This document shows, piece by piece, positions 18,926 to 27,502 of a stretch of DNA of 61,137 bases. Within the stretch, counting starts at the first letter, position 1; each line of letters opens with the position of its first letter. The stretch spans positions 1 through 61,137 of the forward strand of contig CAITOL010000101.1 of NCBI GenBank assembly GCA_903893975.1, written 5' to 3'. The notes under the pieces were generated by a model, which ran no database searches, was not told the DNA's origin, and was given only the letters and a program-made list of their open reading frames with translations. Position numbers and translations under genes: made by a program. Origin of the DNA: an uncultured Rhodospirillales bacterium (GTDB lineage Bacteria > Pseudomonadota > Alphaproteobacteria > Acetobacterales > Acetobacteraceae).

Positions 18926-19710
18926 TCGGCCGGCTTGGACTTCCGCGCCCCGCGCCCATGCGCGAGTTCGGTCACAATGCCGTGCAGCGTGCGCAATTCC
19001 TGCTCCGTCACCTCGCCGCGTTGGAAAAAGTGCTGAATGTTACGCACCATGCCCGCCCGCTTCGGCGCATTGCGCAGAAAGCCGCAATCGTCGAGCTCGC
19101 GCACTAGATGGCTTAGGAAATTGTCCAACGTCCCCTTGGTGGCCACCACGGTTTCGTTGGTCATCAGGCTGCGCGGCACGGTCTGATCGGCGGCGGTCCA
19201 CCATTCATAGGCCATCACCATCACCGCCTGCGCCAAATTCAGCGACATAAAATCGGGATTGAGCGAATAGCGGATCAGCGCATCGGCCTGCGCCATATCG
19301 TCATTGTCCAGGCCCGCGCGTTCCGGTCCGAACAGCAGCCCACAGCGCAGGTCCCGCCCACAGATCGCCCGTAACTCGGCGGCAGCCCCACGCGCGCTCA
19401 ACACCGGTTTCACGATATGGCGTGGCCGAGGGCAGGTTGCGAACACGTGGTGCAAATCTGCCACCGCGTCGGCGACGGTATCATGCAACGTCAGGTTATC
19501 CAGCAGCCGGTCCGCGCCCGATGCGTTGCGCCACGCCGCCGGCTGCGGCCAGCCATCGCGCGGTGCGACCAGGCGCAAATGGAACAGCCCGCCATTGGCC
19601 ATTGCCCGCGCTACCGCGCCGATATTGTCGGCCAGTTGCGGCCGCACCAGGATCACCACCGGGCTATTGCCAAGCGGCGCCAGGTCCGCGCCGCCGTCGC
19701 GACCGGTCAT
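18922..19710 (-). CDS. trmJ: tRNA (cytidine/uridine-2'-O-)-methyltransferase, TrmJ type
   Basis: SPOUT-class methyltransferase that 2'-O-methylates position 32 of tRNA using S-adenosylmethionine. It has the TrmH/TrmJ motifs: N-terminal VVILVRPQLADNIGAVARAMANGG, the middle CGLLFGPERAGLDNDD, and the knot motif SLNPDFMSLNLAQAVMVMAYEW. The frame extends to 19851, within cysS, but the ATG at 19710 lies 14 nt after the cysS stop and gives 262 aa, the usual length. Cotranscription with cysS is likely; both serve tRNA function. Confidence 0.92.
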   Translation of the reverse strand: MTGRDGGADLAPLGNSPVVILVRPQLADNIGAVARAMANGGLFHLRLVAPRDGWPQPAAWRNASGADRLLDNLTLHDTVADAVADLHHVFATCPRPRHIVKPVLSARGAAAELRAICGRDLRCGLLFGPERAGLDNDDMAQADALIRYSLNPDFMSLNLAQAVMVMAYEWWTAADQTVPRSLMTNETVVATKGTLDNFLSHLVRELDDCGFLRNAPKRAGMVRNIQHFFQRGEVTEQELRTLHGIVTELAHGRGARKSKPAD

Positions 19711-19723
19711 GGCCGCAGCCCCC

Positions 19724-21067
19724 TCATGCCTTCCGCCATGTGGTGCCACCGGCGCCATCTTCCAGCAGAATGCCCTTGGCCAGCAATTCGGCCCGGATGG
19801 CGTCGGCGCGCGCGAAATCACGCGCTTTGCGGGCCGCAATCCGGTCGGCAATGGCGGTGTCGATCCAACTGCTATCGTCGTTGCCTTGGAACCACACGGC
19901 CGGCGTGCTTTGCAAAAAGCCCATCAACTGCGCGCCAGCCTGCAAATCGGCCGAAGCCTGGGCGTCGCCGGCCATCGCGGCATCCGCCAGCGCATGCAAG
20001 GCAGAAATCGCCAGCGGCGTGTTCAGGTCATCGCACAGCGCATCCATCACGCTGGCCGGCACCTCCGCGCTCGGCGCGGCCGGTGTCCGCTCAACCGCGC
20101 GGTAAAACCGGTCCAATTCCTTGCGGCAATCCGCCAGCCCGTTTTCGGAAAAATCGATCGGCGCGCGATAATGCCCACGCAACAACATCATGCGGATCGC
20201 TTCGCCCGGCGCCATCGCCAGCACCTGCCGCACGGTGAAGAAATTGCCGAGGCTTTTCGACATTTTCTCGCCGTTGATGTTCAGCATGCCGTTATGCAGC
20301 CAGTAGCGCGCGAACTGGCTGCCGGGGAAGGCGCAGAGCGATTGGGCGATCTCGTTCTCGTGATGTGGGAAAATCAGGTCCGCACCGCCGCCATGAATGT
20401 CGAAACTCTCCCCGAGCACCCGGTGCGACATCGCGGAGCATTCGATATGCCAGCCCGGACGCCCGCGACCCCAGGGGGAATCCCAACCCGGCAGTTCCGC
20501 CGGCGATGGCTTCCACAGCACGAAATCGGCCGCATCGCGCTTATACGGGGCCACATCGATCCGCGCCCCGGCGATCTGATCATCGCGATTGCGGCCGGAC
20601 AACTTGCCGTAATCGTTGAAGCTCGGCACCGCGAACAGCACATGCCCGTCAGCCGCATAGGCATGGCCGGACGCGATCAGCCGCTGGGCGATGTCGATCA
20701 TATCGCTGATATGGCCCGTCGCCCGCGGCTCTACGTCCGGCGGCAAGGCGCCCAGCGCACCCATATCAGCATGGTAATCGGCGGTCGTGCGCGCGGTAAT
20801 CGCGGCGATCGGCTCGCCTGATGCGGTGGCGCGCGCGTTAATCTTGTCATCAACATCGGTGATGTTGCGGGCATAAGTCACGCGCGGGTAAAGCCGCCGC
20901 AGCAAGCGGGCCAGCACGTCATAGACCACCACCGGACGGGCATTGCCGACATGCGCCAGGTCGTAGACCGTCGGGCCACAGACGTACATCCGCACATGGC
21001 CAGGGTCGATCGGCACGAAAACCTCGCGCCGACGGGTCAGGCTGTTATGCAGACGAAGCTCGGGCAT
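19724..21067 (-). CDS. cysS: Cysteinyl-tRNA synthetase
   Basis: Class I synthetase charging tRNA-Cys. The N-terminal [19 protein letters not shown] carries the zinc Cys and the HIGH-equivalent [13 protein letters not shown] and [10 protein letters not shown] (zinc Cys and His) follow; the KMSKS loop is present near residue 268. A long in-frame extension to 21373 overlaps unrelated sequence and is rejected in favour of the ATG at 21067, giving 447 aa. The C-terminus contains the usual anticodon-binding end [28 protein letters not shown]. It is upstream of trmJ in the same operon. Confidence 0.97.
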   Translation of the reverse strand: MPELRLHNSLTRRREVFVPIDPGHVRMYVCGPTVYDLAHVGNARPVVVYDVLARLLRRLYPRVTYARNITDVDDKINARATASGEPIAAITARTTADYHADMGALGALPPDVEPRATGHISDMIDIAQRLIASGHAYAADGHVLFAVPSFNDYGKLSGRNRDDQIAGARIDVAPYKRDAADFVLWKPSPAELPGWDSPWGRGRPGWHIECSAMSHRVLGESFDIHGGGADLIFPHHENEIAQSLCAFPGSQFARYWLHNGMLNINGEKMSKSLGNFFTVRQVLAMAPGEAIRMMLLRGHYRAPIDFSENGLADCRKELDRFYRAVERTPAAPSAEVPASVMDALCDDLNTPLAISALHALADAAMAGDAQASADLQAGAQLMGFLQSTPAVWFQGNDDSSWIDTAIADRIAARKARDFARADAIRAELLAKGILLEDGAGGTTWRKA

Positions 21068-21212
21068 TTCCGATCCTATGCGGGTGATGGCGATGTTGTG
21101 GCGGCAGGAGAAGCGGGAATCAATGGCGTTCCCACGATCTGGCGCAGCGTTCTTGACATGACGGCCCTTCGGCGCGCCTAACCCGTTCCGATATGCAGCA
21201 ATTCTCGGTGTC

Positions 21213-22172
21213 ATGCGCTTCGGATTAATCGCCCTCGGTCTCGGCGCGCTCGCGGTCACGGCCTTGGTGACCTGGTTCGGCGCCAGCCTGATCGAACACG
21301 ACGTGCTGCGCGCCGCCTGGGCCGTGCCGCCGGTCATCGTGCTGCACGGAGTACAACTCTGGCTCTCCGGCATCGCCTGGCGGGAATCGGTGGGGGAGGC
21401 AAAGCCGAAAATTGGCCGCTATCTGCGCATCCGCTGGATACGCGAAGCGGTGAACTCCATGCTGCCGGTGGCCCAGCTGGGTGGCAACGTCGTCGGGGTG
21501 CGCTTGCTGATGATCCGCGGCGTGCCCGGCCCGCTCGCCAGCGCCGGCACGGTGATCGACGTGACGATTGAGGCCATCACTCAATTTCTGTTCACCGCGC
21601 TCGGCTTCGCGGTGCTCGCGGTCATCAGCGCCGATCTCAGCTGGGCGCCCTGGGTCGAAGGCGGCATGATCGCGATGGGGCTCGGCCTGGTGGGCTTCGT
21701 GATCGCCCAACGCGTCGGTCTGCTCCGCCTGGTGGAATTTTTCGCGCAAAAACTAACCGGCCTGTTCCCATCCCTGTCGATGGACGCCGTGCGCGGCCTG
21801 CACGATGAACTGATCCGCCTGCAGCGCGACAAAACGGCGCTGCTGAAAGCAACCGGGCTGCATTTGCTGGCCTGGCTGCTTGGCGTGGCGGAAACCTGGC
21901 TGGCGATGACCGCCATGGGCGCGCCGATGGGCTGGGCGGAAGCCCTGGTCATCGAGAGTATGGGCATGGCCGCCCGCAGCGCCGGCTTTGTCGTGCCGGG
22001 ATCGCTCGGGGTGCAGGAAGCCGGCTTCATCCTGGTCGGTGGCCTGTTCGGCCAGCCGCCGGATGCGATGATCGCGCTGTCGATGGTCAAGCGGGTGCGC
22101 GAATTGCTGGTGGGGGCGTCCGGGATGGTCGCCTGGCAACTCAGCGAAGGTAAGCGGCTGTTGCGCCGCTAA
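21213..22172 (+). CDS. Lysylphosphatidylglycerol synthase TM-region / HpnL-like membrane protein
   Basis: Polytopic inner-membrane protein of the LPG_synthase_TM superfamily (PF03706). In hopanoid-producing bacteria a related protein is called HpnL and implicated in hopanoid transport; assignment here is by resemblance only. Seven or eight hydrophobic segments are visible, and the conserved family patches are [19 protein letters not shown] near residue 75 and the C-terminal [24 protein letters not shown]. At 319 aa it lacks the C-terminal synthase domain of MprF. It faces cysS divergently and converges with thiG 7 nt away. No other hopanoid gene is in the window. Confidence 0.78.
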   Translation: MRFGLIALGLGALAVTALVTWFGASLIEHDVLRAAWAVPPVIVLHGVQLWLSGIAWRESVGEAKPKIGRYLRIRWIREAVNSMLPVAQLGGNVVGVRLLMIRGVPGPLASAGTVIDVTIEAITQFLFTALGFAVLAVISADLSWAPWVEGGMIAMGLGLVGFVIAQRVGLLRLVEFFAQKLTGLFPSLSMDAVRGLHDELIRLQRDKTALLKATGLHLLAWLLGVAETWLAMTAMGAPMGWAEALVIESMGMAARSAGFVVPGSLGVQEAGFILVGGLFGQPPDAMIALSMVKRVRELLVGASGMVAWQLSEGKRLLRR

Positions 22173-22179
22173 TCGCAGC

Positions 22180-22959
22180 CTACCGGATCAGCCCGGTCAA
22201 CGGGCTGGACGGGTCCGCCCCCATCCGGCGCGGCATGCGCCCGGCCAGATAGGCCAGCCGTCCGCCCTCCACCGCAGCCTTCATCGCCCGTGCCATCAGC
22301 ACCGGATGGGTCGCATGCGCGATGGCCGAATTCATCAGCACCGCCGTGCAGCCCAACTCCATGCCAATCGCGGCGTCAGACGCCGTGCCCACGCCGGCAT
22401 CCACCAACAAGGGCACTTTGGCCTGTTCGATCATCATCGACAGCATGGCCGGGTTCTGGATCCCCAACCCGGAGCCGATCGGCGCCCCCAACGGCATAAT
22501 GGCGACGCAGCCCATATCCTCCAGCCGCTTGGCGGCCAGCGGGTCATCGGCGCAGTAGACCATCACCTCGAACCCGTCTTTGATCAGCGCTTCCGCCGCT
22601 TCCAAGGTCGCCGGCATATCTGGGTACAGATGCGGCGGCGGGCCGAGCACTTCGAGTTTGACCAGGTTCCACCCACCCGCTTCCCGCGCGAGACGCAGGG
22701 TCCGCACCGCATCGCGCGCGGTGTGGCAGCCGGCGGTGTTCGGCAGGTAGGTGTATTTCTTCGGGTCCACATAGTCTTGCAGCATGGGCTGCCCGCTATC
22801 GGCAATGTTCACCCGGCGCACGGCAACGGTGACGATTTCCGCCCCGCTGGCCTCGATCGCTGCCGCCGTTTCCGGCAGATCCTTATATTTGCCAGTGCCG
22901 ACAATCAGGCGAGAGCGAAAGCTACGGCCGGCGACAGTCCAGAGATCCTCGGTGTCCAC
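22180..22959 (-). CDS. thiG: Thiazole synthase
   Basis: Builds the thiazole phosphate moiety of thiamine from 1-deoxy-xylulose 5-phosphate, dehydroglycine and the ThiS thiocarboxylate. The TIM-barrel begins with [13 protein letters not shown] and shows the Schiff-base lysine region VKLEVLGP, the [18 protein letters not shown] phosphate loop and [22 protein letters not shown]. It has 259 aa and a GTG start (22959) 3 nt after the thiS stop. With thiS it forms a minimal two-gene operon; thiO/thiH, thiF and thiE are not here. Confidence 0.97.
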   Translation of the reverse strand: MDTEDLWTVAGRSFRSRLIVGTGKYKDLPETAAAIEASGAEIVTVAVRRVNIADSGQPMLQDYVDPKKYTYLPNTAGCHTARDAVRTLRLAREAGGWNLVKLEVLGPPPHLYPDMPATLEAAEALIKDGFEVMVYCADDPLAAKRLEDMGCVAIMPLGAPIGSGLGIQNPAMLSMMIEQAKVPLLVDAGVGTASDAAIGMELGCTAVLMNSAIAHATHPVLMARAMKAAVEGGRLAYLAGRMPRRMGADPSSPLTGLIR

Positions 22960-22962
22960 GGC

Positions 22963-23187
22963 TCAGCCCCCTCCAATAAAATGCACAATCTCGATCGCGT
23001 CACCGGATGCCAGCACTGTCGCGGCATAGTCGGCGCGGCGCACGATTTCCTCGTTGCGTTCCACCGCCACCTTGCGGATATCCAACCCAAGGCTAGCCAG
23101 CAATTCGGCAACCGTCGGGCGCCCCGCCAGCGTGCGCCGCTCGCCGTTGATGGTCAGATCGAGGATATTCTGGTCAACCTGTTGCAT
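22963..23187 (-). CDS. thiS: Sulfur carrier protein ThiS
   Basis: Ubiquitin-like sulfur carrier, 74 aa, that receives sulfur as a C-terminal thiocarboxylate and delivers it to ThiG. The C-terminus ends with the required di-glycine (HFIGGG), and the beta-grasp pattern TINGERRTL..PTVAELLASLG...VAVERNEEIV is clear. The ATG at 23187 is chosen; the longer open frame to 23280 runs into the divergent aroQ gene. It precedes thiG by 3 nt. No TPP riboswitch was recognised in the ~86 bp before it. Confidence 0.95.
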   Translation of the reverse strand: MQQVDQNILDLTINGERRTLAGRPTVAELLASLGLDIRKVAVERNEEIVRRADYAATVLASGDAIEIVHFIGGG

Positions 23188-23273
23188 TCCCCTACTATGG
23201 CGTCCGCCGGATGACCGAACAAGCGCGGCCGTGCGCATTGAAGCGATGCGGCAGACCGTGCTAGGGCCAGCGC

Positions 23274-23726
23274 ATGTCACTCACGCCGCTCATCGCTGTG
23301 CTGAATGGTCCGAACATGAACATGCTCGGCCTGCGCCAGCCACATCTCTATGGCAGCGCGACGCTGGATGATGTCGAGTCGCTCTGTGCGGAGACCGCCG
23401 AGGAACTTGGCCTGGGGATCGATTTTCGCCAAACCAACGGGGAAGGGGAGCTGATCGGCTGGGTGCAGGAATGCCGTACCCGCTGCGCCGGCATCATCAT
23501 CAACCCCGCCGGCTACACCACCACCTCCATCGCCCTGATGGACGCGCTGCTGGCAACCGAGTTGCCGGTGATAGAGGTCCATGTGACCAACATCCACAAG
23601 CGCGAGGAATTTCGTCACCACTCCTATGTCTCGAAGGTCGCCACCGGTGTGATCGCGGGGCTGGGTATCACCGGCTATGCGTTGGCTTTGCGCGCAATGG
23701 CCGAAATTTTGGAGGATCAGGCATGA
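23274..23726 (+). CDS. aroQ: 3-dehydroquinate dehydratase, type II
   Basis: Third step of the shikimate pathway, dehydrating 3-dehydroquinate. The type II fold is shown by the N-terminal VLNGPNMNMLGLRQPHLYG (with the active-site Arg and Tyr), the FRQTNGEGELIGW segment, INPAGYTTTSIAL and EVHVTNIHKREEFRHHSY with the catalytic His. It has 150 aa, as usual. The stop overlaps the accB ATG (ATGA); aroQ-accB-accC is a common arrangement in Proteobacteria. Confidence 0.97.
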   Translation: MSLTPLIAVLNGPNMNMLGLRQPHLYGSATLDDVESLCAETAEELGLGIDFRQTNGEGELIGWVQECRTRCAGIIINPAGYTTTSIALMDALLATELPVIEVHVTNIHKREEFRHHSYVSKVATGVIAGLGITGYALALRAMAEILEDQA

Positions 23727-24184
23727 GCGCCCAACCATTCGACGCCGCCGCCGTTCGCGCTTTGGCTGATATTCTGGTCGATACCGGCCTGACCGAGATT
23801 GAGGTGGAACACAAGGACGGCCGCATCCGCGTCGCGCGCGCCCATGAGCCCAGCGCGGTCGTGCACAGCGTGGCGCCCAGCGCGCCGGCCGCCATTGCCG
23901 CCCCCGTCGCGCTCGCGCCTGCAGCCGCGCCGGTAGAAGACGCAAACCATCCCGGCGCTGTTACCAGCCCGATGGTCGGCGTCGCCTATCTGGCGCCAGA
24001 GCCGGGCGCCTCGCCCTATGTTACCCTCGGTCAAACCGTGGTCGCCGGGCAGACGTTGCTGCTGATCGAGGCGATGAAAACCTACAACCAGATCAAAGCG
24101 CCCAAGGCCGGCATCGTCAGCCGCATCCTGGTCGCCGGTGGCCAGCCGGTCGAATTCGGGCAGCCGCTGCTGATCCTGGAATAA
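23723..24184 (+). CDS. accB: Biotin carboxyl carrier protein of acetyl-CoA carboxylase
   Basis: Carries the biotin cofactor between AccC and AccAD in fatty-acid synthesis. The N-terminus [18 protein letters not shown] is typical; an Ala/Pro-rich linker spans about residues 50-80; the biotinyl domain contains [14 protein letters not shown] and the biotinylated lysine K119 in EAMKTYNQI (EAMKMMN in E. coli). 153 aa. The ATG overlaps the aroQ stop and the stop lies 4 nt before accC. Confidence 0.96.
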   Translation: MSAQPFDAAAVRALADILVDTGLTEIEVEHKDGRIRVARAHEPSAVVHSVAPSAPAAIAAPVALAPAAAPVEDANHPGAVTSPMVGVAYLAPEPGASPYVTLGQTVVAGQTLLLIEAMKTYNQIKAPKAGIVSRILVAGGQPVEFGQPLLILE

Positions 24185-24188
24185 CGGC

Positions 24189-25526
24189 ATGTTCCGTAAA
24201 ATCCTGATCGCCAATCGCGGTGAGATCGCGCTGCGCATCCAACGCGCGTGCCGGGAACTCGGCATCCCCACCGTCGCGGTGCACTCCACCGCGGATGCCG
24301 AGGCGATGCATGTGCGTCTGGCCGATGAAAGCGTCTGCATCGGCCCGGCCTCGCCCCGCGACAGCTACCTCAACGTCGCCGCGATTTTGTCCGCCGCCAG
24401 CATCACCGGCGCCGATGCCATCCATCCCGGCTACGGCTTTCTGTCGGAAAATGCCGGCTTCGCCGAAATGGTCGAAGCCCATGGCCTCACCTTCATCGGT
24501 CCGTCGGCGGCGCATATCCGCATGATGGGCGATAAGATCGAAGCCAAGATGGCCATGGCATCCCTGGGCGTGCCTTTGGTGCCCGGCTCGGTTGGCGCGG
24601 TGGAAGATCTGAACGAAGCCGCCAAGGTCGCCGACCGCATTGGCTACCCCGTGCTGGTCAAAGCCGCCGCCGGCGGTGGTGGACGCGGCATGAAGGTCGC
24701 CTCCAGCGCCGAAGGGTTGGAAGAAGCCTGGCGCCTCGCCCGGGCGGAAGCCCGGTCGGCCTTCGGCAACGATGCTGTCTATATCGAGAAATATCTCGAC
24801 AAGCCGCGCCATATCGAATTGCAGGTCATGGCCGACAGCCACGGCAACGTGGTGCATTTCGGCGAGCGCGACTGCTCGCTCCAGCGCCGCCACCAGAAGG
24901 TGCTGGAAGAAGCCGGCTCCCCGGCTTTGACCGCGGCTGAGCGCGATGCGCTGGGTACAACCGTCACCGCCGGCCTTTCCAAACTCGGCTACCGCAACGC
25001 CGGCACGCTGGAGTTCCTCTATCAAGACGGCCAGTTCGCCTTCATCGAGATGAACACCCGTCTGCAGGTCGAACATCCGGTGACGGAAATGGTCAGCGGC
25101 GTCGATCTGGTGCGCGAGCAAATCCGCATCGCCGCCGGCCAACCGCTCGGCTACACCCAAGCCGATATCACCTTCAACGGCCACGCCATCGAATGCCGCA
25201 TTAACGCCGAAGACCCGCTGACCTTCGCGCCATCGCCGGGCAAGGTTACCGCCTTCCATGCCCCCGGCGGGCTGGGCGTGCGGGTCGATTCGGCGCTGTA
25301 CGCCGGCTATACCGTGCCGTCGTATTACGACAGCATGATCGCCAAGCTGATCGTGCACGCGCCCACCCGCGCCGAAGCCATTTCCCGGCTGCGCCGCGCC
25401 TTGGCGGAATTCGTCGTCGTCGGGGTGAAAACCAGCCTGCCGCTGCATCAGCGCATTGTCGATGATCCGGACTTCCAGGCTGGCGATTACACCATCCATT
25501 GGCTGGAACGTTTTGTCGGCAGCTAA
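24189..25526 (+). CDS. accC: Biotin carboxylase subunit of acetyl-CoA carboxylase
   Basis: ATP-dependent carboxylation of the biotin on AccB. The biotin carboxylase N-terminus [20 protein letters not shown], the glycine-rich ATP loop [32 protein letters not shown] and the catalytic [18 protein letters not shown] are all present. At 445 aa it has the expected length. It is cotranscribed with aroQ and accB, and its last bases overlap the beginning of the MFS transporter frame. Confidence 0.97.
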   Translation: MFRKILIANRGEIALRIQRACRELGIPTVAVHSTADAEAMHVRLADESVCIGPASPRDSYLNVAAILSAASITGADAIHPGYGFLSENAGFAEMVEAHGLTFIGPSAAHIRMMGDKIEAKMAMASLGVPLVPGSVGAVEDLNEAAKVADRIGYPVLVKAAAGGGGRGMKVASSAEGLEEAWRLARAEARSAFGNDAVYIEKYLDKPRHIELQVMADSHGNVVHFGERDCSLQRRHQKVLEEAGSPALTAAERDALGTTVTAGLSKLGYRNAGTLEFLYQDGQFAFIEMNTRLQVEHPVTEMVSGVDLVREQIRIAAGQPLGYTQADITFNGHAIECRINAEDPLTFAPSPGKVTAFHAPGGLGVRVDSALYAGYTVPSYYDSMIAKLIVHAPTRAEAISRLRRALAEFVVVGVKTSLPLHQRIVDDPDFQAGDYTIHWLERFVGS

Positions 25527-26898
25527 CGCCGGCTGGCGAGATCTGCTGTCCGCCGGCAACGGCGCGCGCTTTCTGGTGGTAACCGGCGGCGTCGCGCTGC
25601 ATGCGGTCTCGATCTACGTCGTTGCCACCATCATGCCCACCGTGGTGGGGGATCTCGGCGGCCTGCCGTTTTTCGCCTGGACCACTACGCTCTACGTCTC
25701 CGGCGCGCTAACCGGTGCGGCAGCCGTGCCGCTGGTGCTGGCGCGTGGCAGCCCCCGCCTGGCCTACCGCCTCGCGTTTTTGCTCTTCCTCACCGGCAGC
25801 CTGCTCTGCGCCGCCGCGCCGATCATGCCGGCCCTGCTGATCGGTCGCCTGGCGCAAGGCTTTGGCGGCGGCATGCTGCCAGCCTTGGCCTATTCCACCG
25901 TGCGCAGCATGTTTCCGCCCGCGCTGCATGCCCGCGCGATCACGCTCTTCGGCAGCGTCTGGGGCGTCGCGGCGCTGATCGGCCCGTCGATCGGTGGGGT
26001 ATTCGCGGCCTTCGGCACCTGGCGCGGCGCCTTTCTGGCCGACCTGATCATTGGCCTGATCTTCCTCAGCATGGCCGAACGCGTGTTACCCGCGCATATC
26101 GAGGGCGCGCCGCCGCGCGGCCGCTTCCCCGGCATTCGCCTGCTGCTGCTCGCCGGCGCGGCCATGGCCTTGAGCGTCGGCGGCCTGTCCGGCCAAACCC
26201 GAGACGCTGCCCTTGGCATCGTCGCGGCCGGCCTCATGGTCGCCACCGTGCTATGGCTTGATGGACGTGCTGAGGTGCGCCTGCTGCCGCATGGCGCCTT
26301 TCATCCGGCGGTCCCGTTGGGCGCCGTCTCCGCAACCATTGGCTTCTTGATCCTGGCGACCGCCCCGGTGGTGTTCGTGCCTTATCTGCTCCAGGCCGGC
26401 CACGGCGCCTCCCCGGTCCTCGCCGGTTATGCCAGCGCGCTGGTCGCCATCGCCTGGACCGGCGCCTCGCTGGTCACCGCCAGCGCCTCCCGCCAACGGG
26501 TGCGCCAATCCATTGCCGTCGGTGCGCCGCTGATGGCGCTCGGCATTGCCACCGATGCCTGGGCGCTGTCCGGCGGCCCGTTTTGGGCGGTGGTGATCGG
26601 GCAAGTGCTGATCGGCGTGGGCATCGGCCTGCCTTGGGCGCATTTGGGCGCCTTGATGATGGAAGTGGCGCCGGCCGAATCCCGCGCCACAGCCGGCCCA
26701 TTCATTACCACCACCCAAACCCTGGCCTCCGTCTTCGGCTCGGCCGTCGCCGGCATGGTGGCCAATCTCGCCGGCCTGCCGCTCGCCCACACCGCCACCG
26801 CCATTGGCGCCAGTGCGGCGGTGCTGTTCGGGGTGTTGCTGGTCTTCCCGCTGGTCGGCCTGCTGACCTCCTGGCAGGTGCTTCGGCTCACCCGCTGA
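25513..26898 (+). CDS. MFS transporter
   Basis: Major facilitator superfamily permease, probably a proton-driven exporter. Twelve to fourteen hydrophobic segments are visible; motif-A-like and motif-C-like stretches include [20 protein letters not shown] and [24 protein letters not shown]. The start is uncertain: the frame is open into accC, with an ATG at 25462 (65 nt overlap) and a TTG at 25513 (14 nt overlap, product [13 protein letters not shown]...). The TTG is listed because it gives a short cytoplasmic N-terminus before the first membrane helix. It ends directly against the convergent secreted-protein gene. The substrate is unknown. Confidence 0.82.
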   Translation: MSAANAGWRDLLSAGNGARFLVVTGGVALHAVSIYVVATIMPTVVGDLGGLPFFAWTTTLYVSGALTGAAAVPLVLARGSPRLAYRLAFLLFLTGSLLCAAAPIMPALLIGRLAQGFGGGMLPALAYSTVRSMFPPALHARAITLFGSVWGVAALIGPSIGGVFAAFGTWRGAFLADLIIGLIFLSMAERVLPAHIEGAPPRGRFPGIRLLLLAGAAMALSVGGLSGQTRDAALGIVAAGLMVATVLWLDGRAEVRLLPHGAFHPAVPLGAVSATIGFLILATAPVVFVPYLLQAGHGASPVLAGYASALVAIAWTGASLVTASASRQRVRQSIAVGAPLMALGIATDAWALSGGPFWAVVIGQVLIGVGIGLPWAHLGALMMEVAPAESRATAGPFITTTQTLASVFGSAVAGMVANLAGLPLAHTATAIGASAAVLFGVLLVFPLVGLLTSWQVLRLTR

Positions 26899-27489
26899 CT
26901 ACGGCTTCGGCTTACCCGCCGGGACCAGCGCCGAGGCTTCAATCTGCAGCAGGATGTCGGGCTCGCGTTTGCGCGCAAACACCCCGCCATTGGAAACCGC
27001 GTTCGGATTGCTGTCGCGTTCCTGCGCGCGGACCGACGCATCGCGGGTAATCACCAGCCCGATCTGCCCGGCGGCCTTACCCTGGCCCTTGAACGGCACA
27101 AAAGTCGGCCCCGGATGCCCGGCGCTAAACTCCATCACGCCGGATATCCCGATCGAACGCGGCTCCAAGGTCAAATACAATCCGCGATTGACGAAGGAGA
27201 TATTGGCGAAAAACCGCCAGGTGGTTTCCTCAACCACCAGATTCAGCAAGGTCTCGCAGCCGGTGCGCGGGCAGTCGATATTCACCGTCGGGCCCATCGT
27301 CCCCCCGGCGGCATTCACCTGCGTCAGGCTGATCTGCCGCCGCTCGCCGACCACAGTATCTGGCGGCATCGCCAATTGCGTGCTCGGCGCCTCAATGCGC
27401 CGGCTCGGCTGCGCCATGGCGTTGGTCGTCACCAACGGGGCGGTCCCGCCAATCAGGACGCATAGCAACAGGCCACGGGAACATTGCAT
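26899..27489 (-). CDS. Hypothetical secreted protein
   Basis: A 196 aa protein with a convincing Sec signal peptide: hydrophobic GLLLCVLIGG core and likely cleavage after AMA (near residue 27). No family was recognised. The mature part has two cysteines spaced by five residues (CPRTGC), possibly a disulfide, and ends Pro/Lys-rich. Beta-type segments (WRFFANISFVNRGLYLTLE) suggest a periplasmic beta-rich domain. The ATG at 27489 is preferred over 27516, which lies inside glnD. It is 13 nt downstream of glnD on the same strand and probably cotranscribed. Confidence 0.75.
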   Translation of the reverse strand: MQCSRGLLLCVLIGGTAPLVTTNAMAQPSRRIEAPSTQLAMPPDTVVGERRQISLTQVNAAGGTMGPTVNIDCPRTGCETLLNLVVEETTWRFFANISFVNRGLYLTLEPRSIGISGVMEFSAGHPGPTFVPFKGQGKAAGQIGLVITRDASVRAQERDSNPNAVSNGGVFARKREPDILLQIEASALVPAGKPKP

Positions 27490-27502
27490 GCCGTGGGGGC
27501 CG

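Noticed and set aside
22960-23273. Possible TPP riboswitch before thiS
   Set aside because: Only ~86 bp precede the ATG and no TPP aptamer core such as CUGAGA was seen on the minus strand.
24117-25559. 480-codon minus-strand frame opposite accC
   Set aside because: Antisense to accC with no motif; biotin carboxylase signatures are all on the plus strand.
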